Assembly: GCA_900660155.1 (NCBI GenBank)
Contig: CABFPE010000018.1
Span: 799,748-863,747, forward strand
Direction of reading: 5' to 3'
Origin: Hofstenia miamia
Taxonomy: Eukaryota; Xenacoelomorpha; Acoela; Hofsteniidae
DNA length: 64,000 nt
The translations under genes and the position numbers were made by a program. This document shows, piece by piece, positions 11,230-22,867 of this stretch. The first letter of the stretch is position 1. Every line of letters starts with the position of its first letter. A model generated the notes under the pieces. It ran no database searches. It was given only the letters and a program-made list of their open reading frames with translations, and was not told where the DNA came from.

Positions 11230-13271
11230 TAGTCATATGTCATGGCGTTGGGCGCAAATATCGGTTTAAATCATACCATAGTAAGTATTCATTCCTAATT
11301 ATGAGAAAAAGCATACCATTCCAATTTTATTTCAATATGAGAGTAAATCAAGATTTAAGTTCCGCTTTAAGGCTTTAAGAGCATGTTTCATTTTGAATCA
11401 AGTTTAATGTTAGATTTTTCATCAAGTCTCATTGTTGATTCTTATAATCCCTGTAAATTATGTATTCGTTTGAGGGCCCATGCGCAAATTATAATTTTAT
11501 TTTAAATTTTCATATATTTTCTTGATTTTGTAATTGCATTTCATTATTAATTGTAATTTTTGAATAAATAATCATCAATTGTTTTTCTATTTCATCCTAT
11601 TTAGTAACAATATACTATAAAAAATCTCTCTAAGTGAAATAATTTGGAATTATGAAAATTCCTGATGTCATTTTAAATGGACAAACCTAGTTTTTTCTCC
11701 AGGCGCATTAAATATTTTTGAAATCATGTGCCATGGGCACATCTATTGGCGAATGCAATATTGGAAATTTGTACTGAAACGTATTTCTGTGCCTGAAGTA
11801 CTTGAAAATATTAACAATTTTTGTTTAAAAATTTCGATTTCTTACAGAAAGTTTTAAATTCTTCCCATAGTGAATGTTCAGGAATTATTAGGTTTAAAGC
11901 ACATGGGACCAACAATGAACTTTAATTGTATCTTTATTTGTAGATAGACCTCCTAAACCTATTGAAGTGTGGTGCGCACAAAGTCAAAGGTCGCTTCTCC
12001 ACCTAAATGGAACAGCGAAGGTAACCGGATTAAAAACGAAAAGAAATAAGACACACTCTTCTATTTCGTGGTCGTTTTAGATTTTTGATATTTTCATTAG
12101 TTCTTAGCTTTTAAAATTTTTTGAAAAGTCATTAAGAATTTTAATAATGCAATTTTTGTAGTAGAATGGATCTAGCAACAAAATTTATTTGAATTTGTCC
12201 TTGGACATAGAATTTACTAATTTGAATATACATGTGTATGACGTGCCTATAATGGAATGTTTTGATTACTTGAAGGATTGCCCGTATATTGATTAAAACT
12301 AAAATTTATCATAGTAATATGTTTCTTCGTAACTTAAATAGCTCGGTTGTTATGATTTATAAGCAAGGGTTTTTAATTTCAACAAAATTATAACAGGGTT
12401 TATATCCTCCTGAACAAAATTTAAATCTTGGGTTTATAAAAGACAAAATGAATTCAATGTGCTTAGAGTTTGCTCATACTGAATATCGATATACTTTAGC
12501 ACTTGCTAATTTTAAGCCCAAAATTTCTATCTTTATCCAATAACTAGTTTGTTGATATAATCCATGCCCAGTTTTTTATTCTTTCCTATGTTGCTGATGC
12601 GTGCCGCTCTTGTTGTTTTAGTAGTCCTCGCTATTCTACTCGCAGATATGTGTGCCTTAAAAAATAATAGTTTTTATTGGCGACCAGGGCATATTTGTTT
12701 AGTTAAATACCGCTTTCTTTTTATTCATTGTTATATGAAATATAGCAAGATATTCCTCTTGGGTTTATAGTTTTAAACCCTTATCAATTAACTCAAATGA
12801 AATGTAGGACACACACATTGTTTCCTCCCGTGATAATCTTACCCACGACAAATTATAGCGAAACTTTGGTTATGGTTTCCGAGACACATGCACATAATAC
12901 ACAATGTTGCTGTTTTAGGGCGCTGATTTTCTAGTATAACTATGAGCACGGAAAAACTTATCAGTAATATTTTGCAATATAAACTATTGAGGGCAAATTA
13001 TTATTTTATGTATAGTTGTTGTTTGACAACTTTTTGGCAACCCATGTCTGTTTATTTTTATATCATTGAACTTTTAGTTATTGCTTTACGTACATTGCAA
13101 TCACTATTGTGACAATTGATGTACTATTAAAGTATAGAATTTGCAAATTGAGAAAACTAAGTGATTTGGAAAATTTTGTGAGAGTGGTAAAACCATTTTT
13201 AAATAGTAGGGTAGATCCTATGCTAACTAAATAACAAATGACAATACCTGCTTTCAAATATGTATTTATGT
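11230..13271. other. 3' UTR and intergenic DNA
   Basis: After the 3' UTR no gene was recognised. The short hydrophobic frame at 12564-12770 has no recognisable family and is probably chance. Confidence 0.5.
11563..11568 (+). promoter_or_regulatory. Candidate poly(A) signal of TRPM gene 1
   Basis: AATAAA lies about 335 bases after the TGA stop at 11227-11229. It is the first convincing canonical hexamer downstream of the stop, so transcript cleavage is expected shortly after it. Confidence 0.55.
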
Positions 13272-13611
13272 TAGGGCCCTGTGAGTACTCGAAATTCGAG
13301 TCAAGGTCCAAAAACTCGACTCGACATTTCAAAACCAACTCGATGTTAGCTTGAATTGGATCTATATTTTTTATTTTTTGCTTGTAATGTCTAAAAATCT
13401 TTTGAACTTTCACTATTTTAATTTGCGACTGATCAGGCTTGGAATTCTCATTTAGTTGTATTTCTGTCGCCATTCATATAGAGTAGCACAATTATATTTA
13501 GCTTAGCCTAACGAGAAAAAATGTCTAAATATTAATTGTAACTCGATTCGAGCTCGCGAGTTAGGATTTCAACTCAGCTCGATCTTTAAAAAAGCAACTC
13601 ACAAGGGCCTA
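13272..13611. mobile_element. hAT-like MITE with TAGGGCC...GGGCCTA ends
   Basis: The left end TAGGGCCCTGTGAGTACTCG and the right end CAACTCACAAGGGCCTA are inverted repeats about 15 bp long with one mismatch. Subterminal CTCGA-rich motifs occur at both ends (ACTCGAAATTCGAG on the left, ACTCGATTCGAGCTCG on the right). This architecture is common in hAT-type non-autonomous elements. No 8-bp target duplication is visible, so one flank may have changed. A 131-codon open frame on the - strand (13078-13473) overlaps it and is therefore probably not a gene. Confidence 0.65.
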
Positions 13612-13948
13612 TTTCAAATATACACTGCCCGTAGCAGCAGACGTTAAGTTCAACTTAAATGTTTACAAAGGCGTTATGCATTACAAACAATTATTTGCAT
13701 TTATTTAATTTTCAAAAAATAATTACATATTTTTGCATATTTTCTAAATTCTCGTTGCATATTTGATGACTTTTAGTCGTTACCTTCATGCAAAATATTT
13801 TAAGAATCGATGAGTTTTTAACGAGTAATCGCAAAAAGTTTAATTTTCTACAAAAAATCCCAAGTCCCTCTCTACTATGGAAAAATGGCTCCGGTCCCAC
13901 TATGTAGAGGTTTTTTGCAAAAACTCCTGTACGAAGCAGGACATATTA

Positions 13949-14050
13949 GTATATATATATATATATGTGATGTGCGGGCAGGGGTACTACCGTGGGTACC
14001 TGATTTTACTAGCGCATACCCGCGGGTACGGCCGGGTTCGGAAAGTTTTC
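13949..14050. repeat. (TA)n followed by a GGGTACC-rich patch
   Basis: A short (TA)n run is followed at about 13975-14042 by GGGGTACTACCGTGGGTACC and CCCGCGGGTACGG. This GGGTACC/CCGCGGG vocabulary resembles subterminal repeats of some hAT-like elements. A related patch lies at 53145-53597. Element ends could not be fixed. Confidence 0.4.
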
Positions 14051-14109
14051 ATTTCATGTAATGTGTATTTTCACCATAAATATCAGGCATTTTAAATTTA
14101 TGATGGTCT

Positions 14110-14475
14110 GATTAAACATTTTTTAACCGCTCATAACTCACTAAATAGTATAAATATCTAAAATCTGAAAACACCACCCGATTGGGAGTCGTCTCCTCTT
14201 TCATTTTTTAAATCACACCAGATCACGGAAATTAGGGGATCTATTTACAAAAAACCAAGTAGTTGAAGTTTAGATGTTTCGACAAAGGGTTTTAGACTGC
14301 TTTTTATCTGAACACCAGATATGGGAAGAATTCGAAAGCTTTTGCAAAAATGGGAATTTACTGTGAAAATATTTTTATGTACTTCAAACACGAATAATCT
14401 TAATCACAAATTTTCACCATAACAGGGAAGCACACTTACTTATAGGTAAAAATTAGGATATACTGAATGTTTGTT
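14110..14475 (+). repeat. Dispersed repeat R1, copy a
   Basis: The block starts near CTCATAACTCACTAAATA, continues with ATCTAAAATCTGAAA, ACACCACC and GTCTCCTCTTTCATTTT, then TCTATTTACAAAAAACCA, and ends with ACCATAACAGGGAAGCACAC. The same blocks in the same order recur at 18300-18720 (reversed), 42110-42560, 55800-56090 (reversed) and 56980-58470. No open frame or terminal repeat identifies the family. Confidence 0.7.
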
Positions 14476-14505
14476 TTGTTCGAAATGCTGTTGAAGATAT
14501 ATATA

Positions 14506-15466
14506 TTGGCCGTTTGTCACATAGTAAACTGCTCTAAATTTTACAAATGGCCAAAATCTCCAAAAAAATTGAAATTGAAAAAAATTTTGCTTGCACAATA
14601 ATCTATTTTACTTCATAAATATTGGCTTAAGTGGATTTGTTTTGCAAAAAAAAATTCTTAAATTTTTTGTTATATATTGTTCAAAATACATATAATTGGC
14701 CATTTGTAATTAGTAATATAACTTATAAAAAACATAATAGTTAGCATATTAATCTTCAAATAATTGTATTTACATCAAATGTTAGTCGTTTAAGTTGCAT
14801 CATTTTAGTATTTTGGATAATATTGATATTAATTCGAGTAATATGCAATCAATTAATCAAAGTAATTATTTTCATCCTCAAAGAATGAATAAAAGCATAA
14901 TATGAATTACTTGGAAGCACAAATTTTTAAAGGAACACAATACGTATTCGTAAAATATCTCTCCCCTGTAATTTGAAAAATATGGGATACACATATTTCA
15001 AAGTAGGCTACTCTCACCGAAAAATCCAAAAAGCATTTAACGAAACTGGCCACTCAGAACTTACAGCTAACCGTGATATTGCTCCTGCATCAGAAAAAGA
15101 AATTAGTGGCTTGTTGGATTTCTACAGTAATGAACTTGATACTCCTTCTTTTTCATAAACTTCCATTCCCCCAAAGTCAAAAAGAAACAAACAAAAATAA
15201 AACTGTTGCAGTGTGTTGTTATTTGCTTATTATTCATCGCTTTTGTTCATTTTGTTTTTTTGACTTGAACCACTAAAAATATGATCATGATTTCATGAAT
15301 AGGAAAGAAACAGATTACCAAGCTATAAATTTCAATACAATGCATTTACCAATTAAAATTTTATTACAAAAGGCTAATATACATGTAGGAAATTACAAAT
15401 GGCCAATATATATAGAAGAACAATTACAAATGGCCAAATATATATGTCAGTGAAATTTACAAACGG

Positions 15467-15470
<4 letters not shown>
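14506..15470. mobile_element. Inverted-repeat element with multiple TTGGCCATTTGT motifs
   Basis: The ends are perfect 12-bp inverted repeats: TTGGCCGTTTGT at 14506-14517 and ACAAACGGCCAA at 15459-15470. Both abut TA-rich DNA, consistent with a TA target. Related motifs occur inside in both orientations: ACAAATGGCCAA at 14543, TTGGCCATTTGTAATT at 14696, ATTACAAATGGCCAA at 15392 and 15423, and a variant at 15366. A 61-codon frame at 14973-15158 contains SHRKIQKAFNETG, which faintly resembles the C-terminal region of pogo/DDE_1 transposases. That resemblance is weak, so the superfamily is left open. Confidence 0.6.

Positions 15471-15501
<31 letters not shown>
15471..15501. repeat. (TA)n microsatellite
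   Basis: A pure TA run immediately follows the right end of the inverted-repeat element. Confidence 0.9.
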
Positions 15502-15505
<4 letters not shown>

Positions 15506-17285
15506 CGGTATATTGTTCCAGTTTATTCTTTACTAGCATTTGCCTATTGAATTGTTTAAAAATTTATTTATTAAAAGCATTAAGAATTTGTTGTGCATAA
15601 AATTCTTTTTTGTTAGTTAATGCTACTATTTAGTTATTGTAGAAAGGAGGTTGTTCTTTAAAGTATCGAACATAATGATGGTAAATTTCAATCTGCTTTG
15701 ACAATCTGTAATTAATAGGAAAATACGAAACTAAAACAACATTCTTATCAAGTCAGATTTTATTGACTTTTCGCCATTCGATCAATATTTTGTTTATGAA
15801 CACTCTGCAAAATCAGCTATTTAATTGTAATCAGACATTTTAATAAAAATGAAAAATCCCACTCTAGTTTTATAGTATTGTGATGTTTTAAGCCATAAGG
15901 ATGTTTCGTACAGACTTGCTGACTAATTCCACATAAATAGCTTCCTGATTTCTAAAATCACACCTAATTTGTTAATATTGATCCACCTTAGTGATAGCAT
16001 TTCAACGGAAATGTTTATTTAATAATCATTTGCATTGTAATTAATTGATCACTGCTTCGCAATTTGTAATTACACAGTCTTAGCATTTTTTTCTGGACTG
16101 TAACTATGATTGCTAGTTAGAACTAGCAATCAAGAAAGAATAATTTAGCTATAATGTTAGTTTCTAATTAGGTTAATCTTTATTCATACTTGGTTACAAC
16201 AATGCTCGATCTATCTGATGAGTAATATACACACTTTTTGATGACTTAGTCAAAAAATATTTTAATAATTTTTACTAAATGTGCTACTACTAAGTGGTAG
16301 TGCTTGTTTGTTAATTTTTGGTCAATTCAACTTGAAAATTACAAATTGTATAAGTTTCTATTAAAAGTAAGTTATGATGAATTTTGTTACCAAAACAAAA
16401 CTGCGGGTATTCAAAAACCTAACTACATTTTGCTTTTTTCTTTTTTGTTGGGATAGCAACACCAGACTCGAACTTTGGTGTGAAAAGAATAAGGATGTCA
16501 GAACTACATGTAATTATAAGACAACTTTCAATATGCTTCCTTAGTTTTGAATAAAAACTGGTTTAATCCTTTTTCATGCCCACTTTGAACATCTTATTGA
16601 TAAAGGTTGAACAAGCAATGAAGACATTTAAGAATTGTTCTAATTTTATTCGTCTTTAAATACAATATGAAAAAATCTATGAGTTAAAATCGCCATGTTT
16701 TCTAATAGTATTAGATCACTGCGCCGCCGCGGCGCGCCACCTATGTTTTTATCAATGCGATGTCGGCGAATTTTACTATTGTTGAAACATCGAATTCTTA
16801 ATTTTATTCCGTTATTTATCTAAGCAGTCCAAAGGGCTACAATTCCAAAAATAACTGCAGCACAACTTTATTTGCAATAATATAAAATGATAATTTGAAT
16901 GTTTGTTTACAGATATTTTTAAATTCATTCTAAATAGATACTCATCAGTTTATATCTGATCGCGTTTAATCACCGTTAAATTGCTTGGATTAAGGCATCT
17001 AAGATATAAAATAAGATGTTGTTTCAATTTTTTCGATTATGTCAGAGTTTGGTATATCGAATAACTCTCGCTAAGTAGTAATATTTAGTCATTTGTGATA
17101 TATTACGCTAGGGCCGTGAAGCTTTAAATGAAAAATGATTCATTGCCTTATATTTCCATAACCCCTTAACCCTCTATAACTATGCGCATGATATCACGTC
17201 ACTTAAGAAGATTTCTCTAACAAATTTCGATATTCTAGAAACGTCACAAAACATAGTAAATGAATTTATTCCTTGGGTTTCAAAA
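15502..17285. other. AT-rich non-coding DNA with a small GC island
   Basis: No gene was recognised. At about 16719-16745 there is an isolated GC-rich block (GCGCCGCCGCGGCGCGCC) within otherwise AT-rich sequence; its role is unknown. Confidence 0.5.
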
Positions 17286-17289
17286 TATC

Positions 17290-17560
17290 TATTAAACTCT
17301 TTTTGCTCAACGATCAATTGCTAAAAGTTTGCTGAGCTGTGAAAAACTTTATTCAATAATGGAATTAGAACACTTAGTTTAGCTTAAGTTCAAATTTTCA
17401 CAAAAATATAGACATTTTCGAATTAGGTGCTCGATTTTAACCATATTTTGTCCTAAAAATGAAATTTTGGCAACATTTTTTACCTTTTTGACCTTGCAAC
17501 CATACTAAATAATTCCGCAGTTCGCGTATTTCATGTCTAAGCAAATTTAACAATATGTTT
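17290..17560 (-). repeat. Dispersed repeat R2, copy a
   Basis: Read on the - strand, this contains GCTTAGACATGAAATACGCG, then ACAAAATATGGTTAAAATCG, then GAATAAAGTTTTTCACAGC. The same series with substitutions is on the + strand at 32870-33100. No coding potential was seen. Confidence 0.6.
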
Positions 17561-18299
17561 TTGACTTATGAAACATCTTGACTAACTTACTATTTGATGT
17601 AATAGTATTTTTTCTAAATATCTCACTTGTTAAATAAATGTAATTGAATAATATATTAGTTTTAATCCCTTCATTCATTCTTAGCGATAAAGTTGGTGGG
17701 CCAAGATCCTCACAACGGGATCTAGTTTTACCCTCATGAGAAAAGTTGATGAAAATTAAGTTGTTTAACTTGTCTGTTTTATTGAAATACCGCTATATTT
17801 CAGAATTAAGCTAATTTTGTTACATCTATCTTAGTGTTAAATTCCATTATACACTTTGTTAGTTGTAAGGAGTTTACTCAGTAGACTCTATTGTGGCAGC
17901 AGAAGGTCCGCTTTCGTAATAAGTTAAATAGACATTATCTATACTACTATTTGCTCTTCGCTTTACAACTAAGATAAGATATTTTTTAATTAGAGCTATT
18001 GTAATACGATTTGCATTATAAAACTATTTTCAATTTGATTAACTATTTTCAGACAACGGATATTATTATTCACTAGTAAAATTGTCTAAGTTATATAACT
18101 TGTAGCTCTGCCAGGATTTTTCTGAAATAGACATTTCTTTAGCTATGAAATCATTAACACGTTTGCGAAAATGTTTTAGTTTTTCAATGCGTCTTACTTT
18201 TTAAGAAATCTATTCCATTTTTGTGACCACGTTTAAAAATGATTTCTCAACAATTTTGAAACTGATCTTTCATTGTTTTTTGGTTAATTCCAAACAACT

Positions 18300-18720
18300 T
18301 ATTTTGCCTTTAAAGTCACAAACCGTTTTGTCCACAGTCTCCTACAATTTAATCCAAACCTAATCGAAAATTTGGGAATTCTGGGATTTAGGCACAGCTA
18401 TGGGTAAATGTACTTCTCTGTTATGTTGAAGATTTAACAAAAAAATTATTCGTGTGTTTGACGTACATTAAAAAATGAATTCTTTCAGTGGAAAATTCAA
18501 TTTTTTACAAAAACATTCAAATTTTTACATACCTATTGTTCAGATAATATTGCGCCGTCAGAAGTCGTTGTGAACTAAGAATGAAAATAATAGAGGAGAC
18601 GGTTCCCTATCAAGTAGTACTTTCAGATTAGAGATATTTTATTATTTAATGAGTCATAAGTGTCTAAAAACTTTTTATAGAACCTATCACAAATTTCAAA
18701 TAATGCTTGAGTTGTTTAAG
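18300..18720 (-). repeat. Dispersed repeat R1, copy b (longest uninterrupted)
   Basis: On the - strand the order is ATGACTCATTAAATAATA, TCTAATCTGAAAG, CCGTCTCCTCTATTATTTTC, TCAACATAACAGAGAAGTAC, AAATCCCAGAATTCCCAAA and GTGGACAAAACGGTTTGTGA. The last two blocks match R1 sequence at 58370-58460, so this copy links the 5' and 3' halves of the family. Confidence 0.7.
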
Positions 18721-20795
18721 GCCAAATCAGGTATTTTTATCTAGTTAAGAGGTAGAGGCTTTCTGACCTTTAAAGAATTTATTTGCAGTATTCATTTGAA
18801 TAATCTGGCTAGGAATTTGAATTGTTTTAAACCTGAATTTCGTTTGCAGACATTTAGAGTCTCAAGTATTTAATTACCTCTTAGAAAAGGAAGATCGCAC
18901 ACTTCTCAAATTTCAGTAATAAATTATAAAAGAATAAAAGTGGTAAAGCATAGCATGTTCTGTTAAATTATTTACAACATGACTTATATTTCTACTAAAA
19001 GTTTTTTAATTTTGGAGTTATTAATTAGGTTCATGAAATATTAGCGTATTTAAAATTATTATTCATTATAATCGTGGGATAAACTATTTTCATTTCAAAG
19101 CTTCATGCAAATCGAAGCAAAGATGTTTAAATATAGAATTTCATTGGATTATCAACACATGAAATATTACCTGATTTAATGTATATGAAATGTTAACCAA
19201 ATAAAACGTGTTTTGGGCTAAAATCAACCCATTTAGTGCTAAATATGGCAAATTCGGAAATTTAAGTTTTGTTAACAGTGAATACTTTGTTTAAAACTTT
19301 ATCTTACTTATGAAAGAATGAATGTGCAAAATTCCGTTTTCTTGGCATTAATTAGCAATTTTTAAATAGCGAAGCAGTGACGGCCAATTTAATTCAATTT
19401 GCTTTATGAGTTTATCAGTTTATGCGTCTCTATTAAGTACCAAAGTATCATCTGGATGTTGTAATAGATTGCAATTGGTATAATTTTCATAACTTTTATA
19501 CAACAACTAAATAGTAGAGGTCATAGAATGATTCCCTAGTTTCACTTATTCCCATGAATTTAATCTCAGTCCAATAAAATTTCCTGGTGACATTGCCCCT
19601 TGTAATCCTCGGTATAACTTCTATTTGGGCCTAAGTTACCAAAAATTATATGTAATATTGTGAAATCAGTGGCTCCAATTTCTTAATTTATCATGCTACC
19701 CCATGTTAATCCCATTTCCATGAGAGTTTATACAATATATGAATATTGAAGGATAGACAATGCTATCTAAGTGGGTCTACTCGCTCTTCTTACAGTTTTC
19801 GGATGCATTTGACTCTATTGAAGAATGCTCTTGGTGTTTATCAAATTATTGAGGATTGCAAAATATCAAGTTTATGGACAACAAATAATTTTGAAAAATA
19901 AATTGCGCACGCTTGTAAAATGTATGGGGCCATATTTTATTAGGCTGTTGCTTATGTGACGCGTTTGTGCAAAAACTTGAAATTACGCGAGCATTTCATT
20001 AAATAACCTTCAAATAACAGCGGAATTAATAATAATTTAGCTATTTTCCGCATTTAATAGTCTATCACAAAGCATTTCAAATAACTACAGATTCCTAATG
20101 ATATAACCGTGAAAATAGGAATTTCGATGCACAGTCTGTGTTTTGTTAATACTATCTAAACAGAGCTGGATTGGGCAAAACAAGTACAACAGCGATCGGC
20201 CTTTTCTGTCAGTCTGTTTCTGCTTGACAACCTGCTTTATCTTTCTATTCAATTTTTCAGCGTTTCTATAAAGTTTTATGTATTTCCCAATATGCGTTTT
20301 TAGCACTCGCCAATCACTAATTCATGTTTCATTTAAAAAATGACTTAGTCTTTCTATAACGGGTAGCCCCTCCCAATCAAGAGTCTTTCATGCTTTTTTG
20401 ATATTTTTCGTTGTAAATCAATTTTTTAGAGTCAAACGCTTTAACTTATTCTAAAATTCTAATAAAATGGGCACTTTAACCATATTTTACAGTCCTAAAC
20501 TTGAATCATCCCAGCAACTTAGAGTAAACAAAACTGAATGCAAAGGCCAGATGTTTAATAAAAACTCAAATATATGCACTCATGCAAAAAAACTCTAAAT
20601 TATATCTAGATTTATGTTTAGATTTCTGCAAATTGAAATTTTGCACTAATTTCAAAAAGCTTTATCTAATATATTTATATGTTTTTTTTCATTCTCACAA
20701 TGAATGCAGCACGTTTATTTTTTTAGCAGTTTGTATTTGTTCTAGAAAATGGGGCCTTTTTTCATCACTGATGGCTGTAATCGTAATGGACCTTG
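18721..20795. other. AT-rich non-coding DNA
   Basis: No gene, repeat family or element end was recognised in this stretch. The open frames at 20085-20306 and 20582-20848 have low-complexity translations without recognisable domains. Confidence 0.5.
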
Positions 20796-20799
20796 TTAA

Positions 20800-21030
20800 C
20801 CCTTTCTTGCATAGGACTTTTTATTTCAAGCCAGAATCATTAAATTGAAAATATACATGCATTTTAGGATTATACGACGCAAACTATCCAACTGCCCTCT
20901 GATGGGCACACACTATACTAGAAATGGTAACGTTTGGGTCCAGAATGATATAACCAGTACAGATAAAAGTGTTTGGGAGATTCATAGGCCTAAACATTGG
21001 CGACATATGTAACTGGAATGCAATAAAGGG
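20800..21030. mobile_element. piggyBac-type MITE with TTAA target duplication
   Basis: The left end is TTAA (20796-20799) followed by CCCTTTCTTGCAT. The right end is ATGCAATAAAGGG followed by TTAA (21031-21034). CCC...GGG ends inside a duplicated TTAA are diagnostic of the piggyBac superfamily. The inner 231 bp cannot encode a transposase, so this is a non-autonomous derivative. A piggyBac transposase remnant occurs at 57179-58259 in the same window. Confidence 0.87.
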
Positions 21031-21034
21031 TTAA

Positions 21035-22234
21035 GGATTTGATTCAACTTTATAAGAGGTGTTCGAGTTGTTTTTTAAATTAGACAGTGATCCAACAATG
21101 CCGACATTTAGATGTTTTAAATTTCTATAAATATTTTCACATATTAATTTTTTTTGTCACATAGTAATTCGATTATAAGCTTCATTTGAAATAAATTTAA
21201 ACGGAACTTCAATTTAGTGTTATCTTAGTTTATTTAAAGTATGAAATTCTCATTAGAAACAAGAGCCAATTTGGCCATTGATTGAGATAATATTGAAGTT
21301 CTCGGATGTGCAATTTTCACTTTTTTATACATTATTGACGTTAATTTTGAAAACAAAACTTTAGAAAAACATTTTTTAACATAATTGCTAGCATCTGAAA
21401 TTTTATATTTTTTATTGTTTAATCAATATATTTTTTCATAAATTAATGGAGATTGGCATGGCAATTATCCACAAATGCCAATATAATTAGAGGCAAACAC
21501 AATGGAAATTTTGGTGACCGATGTGATTTTCGACTAGCAATTTTTTAGTTTTCCTTAAGATTTATCCATAATATTTAAAGGTAAGTTATGCAGTGATTAT
21601 TTTGCACTTTTTAAGTTCTTTTTTAGCCAGGGTTTATATATAAATATATTTGCGTTGAAAATGATTTATGGAATCGTTCTTTGTGAGCATATTTTATTTT
21701 TGCAAATTATCAAGCCTTAAAAATTATTAATAAATTCATAATACCACTTATAAGAGAAACTCCTAGAAGAAATTTCTCAAAATATATATCTATTCTAAGA
21801 AAAGAGGATTTCTCAATACATATCTAAAAAATGAAAACCTGGAAATTTTGCAACTAGAATTAATTTTAAAAGTTATTATGATTTTTCTTTTTTGATAAAT
21901 TTCAATTTCTTATTACACCTTGATTAAATATGGATATCGATTTTAACAAAAAATAGAATTTTATTACTTTTTACTCTAATATACTTTTCAATCATAGCCA
22001 ATCACGAAATTTATTACATAGTTGTATTGAGTCATTTGTTTTGTGTATAGTTACAAGCAAATATAGGCTAGTTAATGTTAATAGTAGTTTTTCATACTAA
22101 TTTCCATAGAAAAATGAATTGATGCTTGATGAATTATTTCTTCAAAATATAAATTTATTTTGAAAATGAATGCACATAAAAGAAACAACTTTATTTATTG
22201 ATTTGTGAAGGATGTTTAGAAATTTGCGATTTAT
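21035..22234. other. AT-rich non-coding DNA
   Basis: Nothing recognisable was seen in this stretch. Confidence 0.5.
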
Positions 22235-22242
22235 AAAAATAT

Positions 22243-22524
22243 AGGGCTGTGGAATTTAAAGATTAGTTAAACGATTAATCATTAATTTATTTTAACAATA
22301 AATTTTGGTTTAACTATTTTCCAGATTCTGTTCCCTATTTAGTATTCTTGGCTACATTGTTAACTAGAAGCGTTCTTCTCTTGAACGAAATATTGTTAAT
22401 GTACTTGTGTGTTTGCATAGATGGTTTTCTGACGATATATAAAGACGTTTTGATTAAATTTAATGTTAACAATCTTTAATTTTTTTAAATTTAACTTTAT
22501 AATCAATTAATTGTTATCACCCCT
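22243..22524. mobile_element. hAT-type MITE with 8-bp target duplication
   Basis: The element begins AGGGCTGTGG and ends ATCACCCCT, so its ends read AGGGCTG and AGGGGTG, typical of hAT elements. It is flanked by the direct repeat AAAAATAT (22235-22242 and 22525-22532), the 8-bp duplication expected for hAT. The 282-bp interior contains ATTAATC/AATTAATT-type motifs and no coding frame. Confidence 0.82.
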
Positions 22525-22867
22525 AAAAATATGATAAAATACTATTCAAAATAGTATATTTACACTTGTAGCCAAAACATATTGCTCCTTATTTTTCTTA
22601 GTTTATAGTCATTGTGAAAATATCTTTTAAATGAAAAGATTACAACATATTTAAAATAAAATAAATGCAAAAAAAATCAAGATTGCCTTCAAAATACTAA
22701 TTATTTTGCTTAGTTTTAAAAGCATTTTTTGGAACAGGAGAAATTAAAATTCCAAACATATATTATTTTATACTATTTTATACCAATTTCTGTAATACAC
22801 CATATCCTACTAAATATTTAGTAATGCATGAATACACTAATTGCAAAATATCAAAATATTACAAGAA

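Noticed and set aside
13078-13473. 131-codon open frame on the - strand
   Set aside because: Its 5' two-thirds lie inside the hAT-like MITE at 13272-13611, and the translation shows no domain.
14506-15470. Repeated TTGGCCATTTGT motif considered as a CRISPR-like array
   Set aside because: Copies lie in both orientations with irregular spacing in an animal genome and coincide with element ends; a transposon explanation fits better.
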